Shown here: one piece after another, positions 18,701 through 27,611 of the stretch
How positions within the stretch are numbered: position 1 is the stretch's first letter
Layout: every line of letters begins with the position of its first letter
Assembly: GCA_017985675.1 (NCBI GenBank)
Contig: JAGNXB010000001.1
Coordinates: 248,001-312,000, forward strand
Direction of reading: 5' to 3'
Origin: Saprospiraceae bacterium
GTDB taxonomy: Bacteria > Bacteroidota > Bacteroidia > Chitinophagales > Saprospiraceae
DNA length: 64,000 nucleotides
Notes under the pieces: model-generated
Told to the model about the DNA's origin: nothing
The model's database searches: none
Seen by the model: only the letters and a program-made list of their open reading frames with translations
Position numbers and translations under genes: made by a program

Positions 18701-20507
18701 GTCGGATGATTTTTTAATGAATGGTGATCATTTTGGAGAATTGTACATAATGGCGGCAATGCCTACAATAAAAAGCCCGATGGAGTTGGACCTTGAACTC
18801 AACCAATTGGGTGAACGCATTAAATTGGAAGGGAAGTGGTTTCATGATGATTTCTCAAAAGATGGAGGCAGCTTTGACATTGCATTTACTGCACGCCAAT
18901 TTCCACTTAGTATTGGCGAGTATTTTCTAAACGGAGCCATTGTGAATACCAACGGGTCTTTTGATGCAGATTTGAAACTGACAGGCCCATTGAAAAAACC
19001 TGATATTGACGGCTCGATTGATGTAGATAATCTTGAAACAGTTATTGATTATCTTGGGGTAAAATATGCGGTTCCGGAAGGGCGTATCAACGTCAATTCC
19101 ACTTTGTTTGATGCAACCGGGATTACATTATATGATATACAGAATAATACAGCCACGGTCCAAGGGGGGATAGCTCATGATAACTTTAAGAATTGGCGAC
19201 TCGATTGTCTGATACAATCGGACTTGTTTATGGCTCTGAATACGCCAAAACAAAACAATCTCTATTACGGAACTGGGATTGGGAAGCTTGACGTTCGTTT
19301 TACAGGTCCTTTGACAGCTTCGAACATCTACGTTAAAGCAGTCACTGCAAAAGGCAGTAACCTGAGCATTCCTGTAAGTGAAAGCAGTTCACCGGTACAA
19401 CAACAGTTTGTGGAATTTTATGAACGCCGTAATCTGGCATCGAATGATGAGCGATCCTCAAAAGGTATTAAAGGGCTCCAGTTGGAGATGGATATTGAAA
19501 TGACAGAAGATGCATTGGTCCAGATAATTTTTGATGAGCGTTCAGGTGATATCCTTCGAGGATATGGACGAGGCAACATTCGACTGGATATTCCCAGATC
19601 TGGTTCTTTAAAAATGTACGGAAGTTATGTCATTGACAGGGGTGATTATCTGTTTACTTTTCAAAACCTGGTCAACAAATCCTTTGCAGTTGAACGCGGA
19701 GGAACTATCCAATGGAGTGGCGATCCATTTGATGCGCAGATAAATATCAAGACAATCTATGTTATTCCTAGTGCCCCTGTAAACAACCTTATTGCAGATT
19801 ACCTGGAAAATGGATCCCCTGGGCTTGAACAAACAGCTCGAAGCCCAACAGAAGTTCACTTGCTGATGAACCTCACCGGTAAATTATTACAACCTGATAT
19901 TGCTTTTGATTTTGCTTTTCCCCGTCTTTTTGGAGAGGTTCGTTCGTTGGTAGAGAGCGAAATGCAAAACTTGCGACGAGACCCCAACAAGCTCAATTGG
20001 CAGGTTTTTGGATTGTTAGTTGCGAATAATTTTTTACCACCTAATCTTTCCAGGCAACAAGGAACGGAATATGTTGCCACCATTAATACAGTGAGCGAGA
20101 TGGTATCCAATCAATTTTCGCGCTATTTGACAGCTCTCATGACCGAACTGGTATCGGATGTTGGTGTTATTTCTGACATTGGGTTGAATGTCAACTATAA
20201 CTTTTATCAAAGCCAATCCATTACCCAAATAGATGAGGCATTTAAGGATAGCGAGTTTCATATTCGACAGCGAATCAATTTTTATGATGATCGATTAAGT
20301 CTTGCCGTTGAAGGAAGTGTGATTAACACAAGAGGAATAGAATCTTCTGGTGCCATATTAATTGGGGGTGACTTTCGGGTAGAATATGCCCTTACCCCTG
20401 ATAGACAGCTTAAGCTTCGTGTATATCAACGAAGTGAACCTACCATCCTTGGAAATAGTCGTTACAAGGTTGGAGCCGGCATCACATTTAGAAAAGAATT
20501 TGAATAG
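15741..20507 (+). CDS. tamB: TamB-like translocation/assembly module protein (DUF490)
   Basis: A 1588-residue protein with one N-terminal membrane helix (about residues 20-45) and then a very long repetitive beta-rich region of AsmA/TamB type, with repeated short strands and paired DLDxxNL-like turns. The last 400 residues match the TamB C-terminal domain (GRGNIRLDIPRSGSLKMYGSYVI, and ANNFLPPN near the end). TamB proteins span the periplasm as a hydrophobic groove and help outer-membrane protein insertion or lipid transport. No tamA/BamA-like partner is next to it. It is convergent with the next gene, ending 11 bp from it. Confidence 0.88.
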   Translation: MDHNPSSKVEFHRITVGRRILRLFFGIIFLAFIVIGLVLVLIQLPIVQREGVSMLTNFIESRTGSKASISGFYLTWRGELLLEEVYLEDLNGDTLLVADQVGTRILRDFQGLIQGRLALTDLYIGGASFHLKTYADGTNNINLLLKKLFPPKAKQKRKPFELDINYLRLNNFEFSDQNYTSGKRLTIQSGKAFIQVKCISFDPLDFEFGKVRAEYPIVNIEQLPITEETRQVESVKKSVRRKKVPYNFRFDELVLDKAKFILESGRLASGLGNTIQGIDFNNLNLDDVNINIQQFTFDQDHLYQGQIVGIQLKEKSGFQLDQLSSSSFNISSSGASFAGLSIQTPHSLIGDSLLFNYQTYADFLDFNNKVLMEGYFRQSHIQVRDLLYFAPGLRKSAIINQNESLDISINGFIGSRINNLKGKDLEIRAADKIKFKGDFSSRNLAVKGEQSLNLKLDELSTSVSTLKQLIPGLKLPASFSKLGKLKFSGRFDGFLVDFVSYGTLHTALGIAKMDMRMNVKGGVNKAEYSGNLGLKQFDLATWTGNPKFGTVTFHSIVRNGKGLTLKNLNAELEATIDSIDYQDYVYRNLKINGKLTKDRFNGQFDIRDEAVDFFFEGFVHYGDSLPLFDFRSIINKLDLHKLNFVDKPLVLSGILDFNLQGKNLNGLTGTARAMKVLLLTASQTTAKADSVIVRLTQPSAFQRTVNIDSDLANLEMEGDFQLLEIPQIFFSRMGIHFPELANRFRIPIIPSDSLESKSLRFAVVDRNLDEFIRNFSNRIPFLDGATGSGNIDLVSDKTIADFVIPQLRLKDYQLRGLSLAMKADGVKTKVEVSMDTLEAGSQIVQKISVVSDRVVDQYAVKLNVNDVYPYGTNITGKVGIDSSGYHISMVNDSLVFTNQSWSVAPENIVTIDSGFLALQNFVFTSKGRLVEVKDIQNKGLILHLKKLDMEVVNDYLNYDKIKFGGDLNVDLMVRDVFKVNNFAVMVQSDDFLMNGDHFGELYIMAAMPTIKSPMELDLELNQLGERIKLEGKWFHDDFSKDGGSFDIAFTARQFPLSIGEYFLNGAIVNTNGSFDADLKLTGPLKKPDIDGSIDVDNLETVIDYLGVKYAVPEGRINVNSTLFDATGITLYDIQNNTATVQGGIAHDNFKNWRLDCLIQSDLFMALNTPKQNNLYYGTGIGKLDVRFTGPLTASNIYVKAVTAKGSNLSIPVSESSSPVQQQFVEFYERRNLASNDERSSKGIKGLQLEMDIEMTEDALVQIIFDERSGDILRGYGRGNIRLDIPRSGSLKMYGSYVIDRGDYLFTFQNLVNKSFAVERGGTIQWSGDPFDAQINIKTIYVIPSAPVNNLIADYLENGSPGLEQTARSPTEVHLLMNLTGKLLQPDIAFDFAFPRLFGEVRSLVESEMQNLRRDPNKLNWQVFGLLVANNFLPPNLSRQQGTEYVATINTVSEMVSNQFSRYLTALMTELVSDVGVISDIGLNVNYNFYQSQSITQIDEAFKDSEFHIRQRINFYDDRLSLAVEGSVINTRGIESSGAILIGGDFRVEYALTPDRQLKLRVYQRSEPTILGNSRYKVGAGITFRKEFE

Positions 20508-20518
20508 TTTCGTTACCG

Positions 20519-21541
20519 TTATTTCAAGGTTATAAACACAGGTAGATGATCTGAATATCCTCCGTAGTATTTGGGGCCGCCATACGTTCTGGACGGGGAT
20601 AGTCCATATTTATAGTCATCATACATCATCCACTCCTGTTGGAAAATACCAGCCTGTTGGAACCTAGGTCTATGTCTTGGCTCAATCATATTCTTACTGA
20701 GAATAATTTGGTCAATCATATCCCAGCTACCCCTGTAGTTATAACTTCCCTTGTGATCCAACATAAAGTCTGTGAACGGATTAGTCAACAAAAAACCACC
20801 GGATAGGGAAGGGATGGACAGTAAAACATCCTGTATGGATGAGTCCTTAGGTGTATCATTGAAATCTCCCATGATAATAATATTTGGCTTTGGTTCCGTC
20901 CGTTCCAATTCTATTATCTGATCTCTTAAAGTAATTGCTGCAGCTTGCCGTTTGGGTGCTGATGGTCTAACACCACCTGATCTGGATGGCCAATGATTAA
21001 CAAAAACATGCATGTCTCCGCCTTTCTTGGGCCTTAATCGGACATAAAGTATATCTCTGGTAACTAAAGGAGCGCTATCAAATATACCTGAAATAAGGAT
21101 GGCCTTTTTTGAGATAAGCTGGAATCGCTCTTCGTGAAAAAGCAGTGCAACATCAATGCCTCTTGGGTCAGGCGAATCAAAATGGGCAATACCATAATTC
21201 GAAACAGGAGTATTAATTTTTTTCTGAAGGTCTTGAAGGACTTGTTCGTTTTCTATCTCTGCCACGCCTATTAGTTCAGGAGAGCCCATGGCGTCGATAA
21301 CACGGGAAAGATTAGTGAGCTTCGTTTGATACCGCTCTTCTGTCCAACCTTGTTTGCCACCAGGTGTGAAATCATCATCTAAACGGCTTGGATCGTCCAA
21401 TGTATCAAACAGGTTTTCTACATTATAGAAAGCTACAGCCAATGGCTTATTTGGCGGTATTTTGCAGCCTGTTTGACAAATAATACATAATAGAACGAAC
21501 CACGTAAACCGGATTGGTTGGGCAATGCCTATGTAATTCAT
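20519..21541 (-). CDS. Endonuclease/exonuclease/phosphatase-family lipoprotein
   Basis: A 340-residue protein. The start was set at the ATG 21539-21541, which overlaps the aroC stop in an ATGA junction and begins a lipoprotein signal ending CQTGC. The mature part has the EEP fold motifs YNVENLFD, a Glu in AEIENEQVL, MGDFNDTP and the C-terminal SDHLPV. Such secreted or anchored proteins hydrolyse phosphodiesters in nucleic acids or lipids; the substrate is not predictable. The 4-bp overlap means translational coupling with aroC, though the two functions look unrelated. Confidence 0.87.
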   Translation of the reverse strand: MNYIGIAQPIRFTWFVLLCIICQTGCKIPPNKPLAVAFYNVENLFDTLDDPSRLDDDFTPGGKQGWTEERYQTKLTNLSRVIDAMGSPELIGVAEIENEQVLQDLQKKINTPVSNYGIAHFDSPDPRGIDVALLFHEERFQLISKKAILISGIFDSAPLVTRDILYVRLRPKKGGDMHVFVNHWPSRSGGVRPSAPKRQAAAITLRDQIIELERTEPKPNIIIMGDFNDTPKDSSIQDVLLSIPSLSGGFLLTNPFTDFMLDHKGSYNYRGSWDMIDQIILSKNMIEPRHRPRFQQAGIFQQEWMMYDDYKYGLSPSRTYGGPKYYGGYSDHLPVFITLK

Positions 21542-22620
21542 AACTGCTTGCTTGTAGTATTGCGAAGATAATGATCCACAAGAACCATACAAGCCATTGC
21601 CTCTACAATAGGAACAGCACGTGGAACGACACAGGGATCATGTCTTCCCGTCCCTTCAAAAGTGACCCTTTCACCTGACATGTTTAATGTCTCCTGATTT
21701 TGGCGAATTGTCGAAACTGGTTTAAAAGCCGCACGAAAATTAATAGGCATACCATTCGAAATGCCACCTTGGATGCCTCCACTATGATTAGTCAAAGTTT
21801 GAATCTTTTCATCTTTTAGTGTAAATATGTCGTTATGTGCCGACCCACGGAGAGTTACACCGGCAAAACCAGAACCGATTTCAAATCCCTTACAGGCATT
21901 AATACTAAGTATAGCCTTTCCAAGGTCTGCGTTTAATTTATCAAATACAGGTTCCCCCCAACCGGGTTGACAACCTGTAATGCGACAATGTATGATTCCT
22001 CCTGTTGAATCGCCTTCCTGTTTAAGCTGTGTGATATACGTCGACATACTTTCCGCTGTTATTAAATCCGGACATCGTGTTGGATGGCTATCAATTATCG
22101 CTCGGGTCAAAAGTTTTGGTGTTTGAACCATTGATATATGACCGACCTGTTCAACCCAAGCAAGGACTTCTACACCGAGCATATGAAGTATTTGTCGGGC
22201 AATGGAACCAGCGGCAACTCTCGCTGCTGTTTCTCTGGCAGAAGTCCGTCCTCCTCCTCTTATATCACGTATGCCAAATTTATTTTCCCAGGTATAATCG
22301 GCATGGGATGGTCGATAAACATCTTTCAGATGATCATAATCTGAAGATTGTGCATCGCTATTTTGAAGCATCATAGCTATGGGTGTGCCTAGTGACAATC
22401 CGTCCATTATGCCGGACAACACCTTTATGGTGTCCTTTTCATTGCGATTTGTAGTTAAGACGGATTGGCCCGGACGCCGACGATTCAGATCTTCTTGAAT
22501 TTCATTGATGTTGATCTGGTATCCTGCGGGGCATCCATCCAGGACCACACCTAACGCGCCACCGTGTGATTCGCCGAAAGTATGCATTTTAAAGAGCTGA
22601 CCAAAGGTGTTTCCGCGCAT
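21538..22620 (-). CDS. aroC: Chorismate synthase
   Basis: A 360-residue FMN-dependent enzyme that makes chorismate from EPSP, the last step of the shikimate pathway. Signatures are GESHGGALG near the N-terminus, RPSHADYTWENKFGIRDIRGGGRTSARETAARVAAG region in the middle (key residues Arg-Pro-Ser-His and the Gly-Gly-Gly-Arg-x-Ala/Ser-Arg-Glu run), and FEGTGRHDPCVVPRAVPIVEAM region at the end. Full length. It overlaps the downstream EEP lipoprotein gene by 4 bp and is divergent from mutS2. Confidence 0.96.
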   Translation of the reverse strand: MRGNTFGQLFKMHTFGESHGGALGVVLDGCPAGYQININEIQEDLNRRRPGQSVLTTNRNEKDTIKVLSGIMDGLSLGTPIAMMLQNSDAQSSDYDHLKDVYRPSHADYTWENKFGIRDIRGGGRTSARETAARVAAGSIARQILHMLGVEVLAWVEQVGHISMVQTPKLLTRAIIDSHPTRCPDLITAESMSTYITQLKQEGDSTGGIIHCRITGCQPGWGEPVFDKLNADLGKAILSINACKGFEIGSGFAGVTLRGSAHNDIFTLKDEKIQTLTNHSGGIQGGISNGMPINFRAAFKPVSTIRQNQETLNMSGERVTFEGTGRHDPCVVPRAVPIVEAMACMVLVDHYLRNTTSKQL

Positions 22621-22670
22621 GATTTAAACTTATTTGGCTAAGGTAATGTCTACAAGCTTACTTCACCCTG

Positions 22671-22678
22671 TATCTTTG
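22671..22678 (+). promoter_or_regulatory. -7 promoter element TATCTTTG before mutS2
   Basis: Exact match to TAnnTTTG, 16 bases before the mutS2 ATG. The matching -33 TTTG is not evident at the expected distance, so this is a partial call. Confidence 0.4.
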
Positions 22679-22694
22679 CCCTCCGATTATTCCT

Positions 22695-25085
22695 ATGCTT
22701 CTTTTTCCTGACGATATCCTTCATACACTTGAGTTTACAAAAATCCGTGAATTCACTGCAGAAATGTGCCTGGGAGCGCCGGGGCGTGAAATAGCAGAGC
22801 ATATTAAACCCGCGACTGACGCATCTATAATACGAAGAAGACTGGAAGAAACCGATGAATGGAGTAGGACCCTCATAGGACCTAATCCTATGCCATTCGG
22901 TGAATATTACGATATCGGAGATGCCTTGAAATATCTGGAGATTACAGATTATATTCTCGATATTGAAGATTTACTCCATATTCGATTATTGCTCCTTGGT
23001 CATCAATCTTGGCATCTGTGGCACTCTGTAGAGCTACATAAGGCATATCCGGTGCTTTGTGACTTGATTCAGCAACTACCTTTTGAAGCCAAACCGCTGA
23101 AAGACCTGGAGCGTGTATTTGAAACAAATGGTGAAGTTAAGGATGACGCATCACCCCAATTAAAATCTATTCGCAGAGCAATTGCCAACCGAAATAAAGA
23201 GCTGGAGAAGACTTTTCAAACATTGGTCCAGGTATATCGAAAGCAAGGCTTACTAACCGAATCGGGTGAGAGTGTACGAAATGGACGACGAGTTTTGACC
23301 GTTCCAGCAGAACATAAAAGAAAGATTAGAGGAATCATTCATGATGAATCAGCTACAGGCAAAACAGTCTTTCTGGAACCGGAACAGTTAGTAGAGCTCA
23401 ATAATGACTTATTTGAATTGGAATCGGAGGAACGCCTTGAGATCTTACGCATCCTAAAAGCCCTTTGTCAACTATTACAACCCTTCAGTCAATACCTAAA
23501 GTTACTGCTCAAATTAACTATCCGATTTGATCTTATAAGGGCAAAAGCAAAGGTGAGCCAAATGTACAATGGAAACCGGCCTGAAATTGTCAATGAAATG
23601 CATCTAAAATTGTTAAGGGCCTATCATCCATTACTCTGGATTAAAAACCGACAGGCAAACCGTACAGTTGTACCCTTTACGCTCGAACTTAATCCACAGC
23701 ATCGAATTTTAGTTTTAAGCGGGCCGAATGCAGGAGGGAAATCCATTACAATGAAATCAGTCATTTTGATTCAGATGCTGGCCCAATCCGGATACCTTGT
23801 TCCTGCTTCACCTCATTCCCAGCTTCCCGTATACCAAAAATGCTTTGCAGATATAGGTGACCAACAATCCTTAGATGATGACCTCAGCACGTATAGTTCC
23901 AAATTGCGGAATATGCGTCGTTTTCTTGAATTGGCCGACAAGCGAACGTTAATTGCGTTGGATGAATTTGGATCCGGTACCGACCCCAAAATGGGGGGGG
24001 CAATTGCAGAATCCATATTGAGATCGCTAAATAAGTTTAAGGTGATGGGTGTAGTAACAACCCACTATTCCAACTTGAAAATGTTTGCGTTTAAGGAGGC
24101 GGGTCTGGTCAATGGTGCAATGGATTTTGACCAAGTGCATCTTCGTCCGGCTTATTCCCTCCGCGTTGGCAAACCTGGTTCCTCCTATGCATTTGAAATA
24201 GCAACTAGTAGCGGCCTTCCTGGGCCAGTATTAGACTATGCCAAAGAGCTCATTGGACCGGAAAGTCAGGCTGTGGAGCAATTATTGGTTGACCTGCAAA
24301 ACGAACGCAGGAATTATGAAGAACTATCGTTGATAAGCAAAGAAAAACAAAGACAACTTGACCAATTAATCCTCAGCTACGAAAGCATGTTTCGAGATTT
24401 GGAATTCCAGCGTAAACGATTGAAACTGGAAACCAAAGAATTGGCATTGCTCCAAAAGTCCAAAGAATCGGTAATAGTTGAAGAATATATTAAAGAACTT
24501 AAAGAGGAACGTAGTTTGGAACGGGCACTTTTGGCTAAGGAAACACTTCAGATTGAACAGCAACGGCTGCGAAAGCAGGTTCATTCGGTACAAGAAGAGG
24601 TGAATGAACTTCAAAACCCACTTAAAAGCCAAAATACTATTGATCTAGCTCCCGGAGCATTTGTGCGTTTGAAAACAGGGGGAGCAATTGGAGAGATTCT
24701 TACAATGGATAAACGTAAGGCCCAGATTAGTGTTGGAGGTATGACGATGATTGCCCCATTAAATGATTTAGAAGTCATCCGTGAACCGCTGAGTATTCGG
24801 ACCAAAGCAAGTGTTCGCTTACCTGACACATCGGATGAAAATATTGCTAATAGACTTGATATTAGGGGATTTAAAAAAGAGGAAGCAATGCGTGTTATCG
24901 AATTATTCCTTGATAAGGCACTTATGACGTCTTCACGATCGGTCCGGATACTTCATGGAAAAGGCAACGGGACACTCCGTAAAACAGTCATGCAAAAAGC
25001 TAAAGAATATAAAGACATTCGGGCGATAGAACCTGGAGCACCCGAGGATGGTGGAGATGGGGTGACCATCCTGCGATTTGGCTGA
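22695..25085 (+). CDS. mutS2: MutS2 family ATPase/endonuclease
   Basis: A 796-residue protein with the MutS2 plan: helical core domain (about 1-320), ABC-type ATPase with Walker A GPNAGGKS, Walker B/D-loop ALDEFGSGTDPKMGG, a coiled-coil region (about 510-650) and a C-terminal Smr domain (LDIRGFKKEEAMRVIE, then LHGKGNGTLRK). It lacks the mismatch-recognition domain of MutS. Family members suppress homologous recombination or rescue collided ribosomes (shown for B. subtilis MutS2). It ends 22 bp before convergent ndk. Confidence 0.95.
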   Translation: MLLFPDDILHTLEFTKIREFTAEMCLGAPGREIAEHIKPATDASIIRRRLEETDEWSRTLIGPNPMPFGEYYDIGDALKYLEITDYILDIEDLLHIRLLLLGHQSWHLWHSVELHKAYPVLCDLIQQLPFEAKPLKDLERVFETNGEVKDDASPQLKSIRRAIANRNKELEKTFQTLVQVYRKQGLLTESGESVRNGRRVLTVPAEHKRKIRGIIHDESATGKTVFLEPEQLVELNNDLFELESEERLEILRILKALCQLLQPFSQYLKLLLKLTIRFDLIRAKAKVSQMYNGNRPEIVNEMHLKLLRAYHPLLWIKNRQANRTVVPFTLELNPQHRILVLSGPNAGGKSITMKSVILIQMLAQSGYLVPASPHSQLPVYQKCFADIGDQQSLDDDLSTYSSKLRNMRRFLELADKRTLIALDEFGSGTDPKMGGAIAESILRSLNKFKVMGVVTTHYSNLKMFAFKEAGLVNGAMDFDQVHLRPAYSLRVGKPGSSYAFEIATSSGLPGPVLDYAKELIGPESQAVEQLLVDLQNERRNYEELSLISKEKQRQLDQLILSYESMFRDLEFQRKRLKLETKELALLQKSKESVIVEEYIKELKEERSLERALLAKETLQIEQQRLRKQVHSVQEEVNELQNPLKSQNTIDLAPGAFVRLKTGGAIGEILTMDKRKAQISVGGMTMIAPLNDLEVIREPLSIRTKASVRLPDTSDENIANRLDIRGFKKEEAMRVIELFLDKALMTSSRSVRILHGKGNGTLRKTVMQKAKEYKDIRAIEPGAPEDGGDGVTILRFG

Positions 25086-25107
25086 CCACCCCAACCCGAT
25101 TACCAGA

Positions 25108-25530
25108 TTATTGGAATATCTCTACACCGGCAAAATGAAAACTTCCTTCAATCAGGGCATTTTCATCGGAGTCGGAGCCATGGACTGCATTCTCACCAAT
25201 GTTAGTAGCATATAGCGCCCTTATTGTTCCTGGAGCAGCTTTTGATGGATCTGTAGCACCGATAAGTGCACGGAAGTCCTCTACCGCATTATCCTTCTCC
25301 AAGATTGCAGCGACAATTGGTCCCGAAGACATAAAGGTTACTAGTTCACCATAAAATGGTCTTTCGCTATGTACAGCATAAAATTCTCCAGCCTTTTCTT
25401 CGGAGAGTTTGGTGTACTTCATCGCCACAATACGAAAACCTGCGGCGTTAATTTGGGCGAGGATTGCACCGAGATGACCCAGACGTACTGCATCTGGTTT
25501 GATCATTGTAAATGTTCTTTTTCCAGTCAT
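25108..25530 (-). CDS. ndk: Nucleoside diphosphate kinase
   Basis: A 140-residue cytoplasmic enzyme balancing NTP pools by phosphate transfer through a His. The N-terminus reads [10 protein letters not shown] and the active-site motif is NAVHGSDS with the catalytic His. Length is normal. It appears monocistronic, with its own promoter element upstream (CAAAGGTA on the + strand at 25571-25578). Confidence 0.96.
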   Translation of the reverse strand: MTGKRTFTMIKPDAVRLGHLGAILAQINAAGFRIVAMKYTKLSEEKAGEFYAVHSERPFYGELVTFMSSGPIVAAILEKDNAVEDFRALIGATDPSKAAPGTIRALYATNIGENAVHGSDSDENALIEGSFHFAGVEIFQ

Positions 25531-25570
25531 TATGTATTGTTATTTAATTAATATGATCTAAATGGCGGTG

Positions 25571-25618
25571 CAAAGGTAAATGAACTCTCTCTCACAATCA
25601 AGGAAGGTCGTATTTTTG
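25571..25618. promoter_or_regulatory. Divergent promoter elements of ndk and the nrnA-like gene
   Basis: On the minus strand, TACCTTTG (25571-25578 complement) matches TAnnTTTG, with a TTG 20 bases upstream, facing ndk. On the plus strand, TATTTTTG (25611-25618) matches the same consensus and faces the phosphoesterase gene. Both gaps lack Shine-Dalgarno sites. Confidence 0.5.
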
Positions 25619-25654
25619 CCTTCTTAATTTGCGTAAAGCTGTTGTAAACGGAAT

Positions 25655-26662
25655 ATGGAACTTCAAGAATTGCAATCTTTTCTTCGTGTACCGCGTGATG
25701 TAGCTATCGTTAGCCACAGGAATCCAGATGGCGATGCCGTAGGATCAACATTAGCTATTGGCATGTTATTGGATGGAATGGGGCATACAGTGCATATGAT
25801 TTTACCTTCTGAATATCCAAATTTTCTAAACTGGATGCCTTGGATAAACAAAATTCGTATTTATGATTTACAGCCTGAAGATGTAACACGAACATTAAAG
25901 GAAGTGGATATGGTATGGATGCTTGATTTTAATGCATTGGACCGTATTGATAGGATGGGCGAGGTGATCCACATCAGAGAAGGATTGACAAATGTGATGA
26001 TAGATCATCATATCGATCCAGAACCCATTGCTGATTATGTTCTTTCGGAAACGGAGAGTTCATCGACATGTGAACTTATCTTCGATTTTATCCATCAAGG
26101 AGGATGGGATTCCCGGATTTCAACCGATTTGGCCACTTGTTTACTTTGTGGGGTGTTGACGGATACAGGTTCATTCAAATATAACACCCGTCCAGTTTTA
26201 TTTCATAAGGTCGCTCGATTGTTAGAAGCTGGGGTTGACTTAAATGATCTACAAACAAGGTTGTTTAATAATATGCCCGAGAAATTTTTAAGATTACTCG
26301 GATACTGCCTCAATCAACGATTGGAAATAATAGACGACTATCATACAGCAATTATAAGTCTATCCAAAGAGGATTATAAAGTATTTGACATACAAAGAGG
26401 TGATACAGAAGGAATAGTGAATTATATGCTAATGATTGACAAAATTCGTTTTGCCATTTTTATTGCCGAACAACCTACCATTATTAAGCTTTCATTCAGA
26501 TCTATTGGAAACTTCTCCGTACAAGAGTTTGCCCGCGACCATTTTAAAGGCGGAGGTCATAAAAATGCTTCTGGGGGTTCTGTTTATGGCACCTTGGATA
26601 AAACTATAGAAAAGATCAAAAGTCTTTTACCACAATATGCTCAAAAACTTCAAAATGCTTAA
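25655..26662 (+). CDS. nrnA: DHH-family phosphoesterase (NrnA-like oligoribonuclease/pAp phosphatase)
   Basis: A 335-residue protein. Metal-binding motifs of the DHH domain are SHRNPDGDAVGS, LDFNALDRI and MIDHHID; the C-terminal DHHA1 substrate-binding motif is FKGGGHKNASGG. NrnA-type enzymes degrade short RNAs (nanoRNAs) from the cell's RNA turnover and remove the 3' phosphate of pAp from sulfate or ACP metabolism. Length and motif order fit NrnA. Its end overlaps the start of the first FKBP lipoprotein gene, so the two are probably coupled. Confidence 0.9.
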   Translation: MELQELQSFLRVPRDVAIVSHRNPDGDAVGSTLAIGMLLDGMGHTVHMILPSEYPNFLNWMPWINKIRIYDLQPEDVTRTLKEVDMVWMLDFNALDRIDRMGEVIHIREGLTNVMIDHHIDPEPIADYVLSETESSSTCELIFDFIHQGGWDSRISTDLATCLLCGVLTDTGSFKYNTRPVLFHKVARLLEAGVDLNDLQTRLFNNMPEKFLRLLGYCLNQRLEIIDDYHTAIISLSKEDYKVFDIQRGDTEGIVNYMLMIDKIRFAIFIAEQPTIIKLSFRSIGNFSVQEFARDHFKGGGHKNASGGSVYGTLDKTIEKIKSLLPQYAQKLQNA

Positions 26663-27545
26663 AAACATGATCTTAACGCGTATTTCCATCATGGCAATGT
26701 TCAGTTCAATCCTTCTATTTAGTGCTTGTGGGGGATCGAAAGAAAGCAAGTTTACTGGATTTACATCATCAGGTTACCCATACATCATGCATATTGATTC
26801 TGTGAGTGCCACACCAGAAGAGGGTGACAAGTTGCGTTTCAACCTGATTGTGCGTAACAAAGCTAACCAGATTCTTGCCCAAGAAGATATGACAGGTATA
26901 CTCCCAAATCTTGAAGCCTCAAGAGGGGTAAAACCTGAAATCGAAATCTTGTATTTGATGACGCCAGGCGATTCTGCCAGTTTATATGTCTTCGGCGAGC
27001 CGCTCAAGAAGCTACCCCTTCAGAATATCGGGCCTGATGATACCTTGATTTACGAGATTGGATTTGTAGATATCATTTACAAAAAAGAGAAGCTTGAGTT
27101 CATTCAAAAGAAGGAGACTGAAATCACTACTTTGGTACAATCCACGCTCAAAGGCTTCCAAGAAGGAACATTAGGTGACAAGCTTATCACAACTAAAAGT
27201 GGATTACAATATGTCGTGCACACTCAAGGAACTGGCGAAGTTCCCAAACCGGGTAATATTATCACCATGGAATACTATGGTGCATTTATGGATGGGAAAA
27301 CCTTTGACAATTCATTTATACAGGGGAAACCAATGACATTTAATTTAGGCCAAGGGGCTATATTACCAGGCTTGGATGAAGGTTTGACTTACCTTAAAGA
27401 AGGGGCAATTGCAACATTTATCATTCCTTATGCCTTAGCTTATGGTGTTGCAGGAGCTCCACCTTATATTCCAGAAAAGACAGATCTTGTATTTTATATT
27501 GAACTGAGTAAAGTGACAAATCATAAGCTTTCACTGACGCATTGA
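26655..27545 (+). CDS. FKBP-type peptidyl-prolyl isomerase lipoprotein, copy 1
   Basis: About 296 residues; possible starts at 26637, 26655 and 26667, all in frame. I prefer 26655 or 26667 because the lipoprotein signal (ILLFSACGG) then has normal length. An N-terminal domain of about 160 residues, shared with the next two genes (EEGDKL, MTPGDSAS, VFGEPL), precedes a C-terminal FKBP domain. In that domain the conserved floor tryptophan of FKBPs is replaced: PGLDEG where copies 2 and 3 have GWDEG. The GYG motif is AYG. Its isomerase activity may therefore be weak, and it may work as a chaperone. Probably envelope-anchored. Confidence 0.88.
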   Translation: MLKNMILTRISIMAMFSSILLFSACGGSKESKFTGFTSSGYPYIMHIDSVSATPEEGDKLRFNLIVRNKANQILAQEDMTGILPNLEASRGVKPEIEILYLMTPGDSASLYVFGEPLKKLPLQNIGPDDTLIYEIGFVDIIYKKEKLEFIQKKETEITTLVQSTLKGFQEGTLGDKLITTKSGLQYVVHTQGTGEVPKPGNIITMEYYGAFMDGKTFDNSFIQGKPMTFNLGQGAILPGLDEGLTYLKEGAIATFIIPYALAYGVAGAPPYIPEKTDLVFYIELSKVTNHKLSLTH

Positions 27546-27611
27546 TATGGTTCATATTGTATTAGTTTTGTCCTTAACTCATTTATGTCTCAACCCAGCA
27601 ATCATATCCAT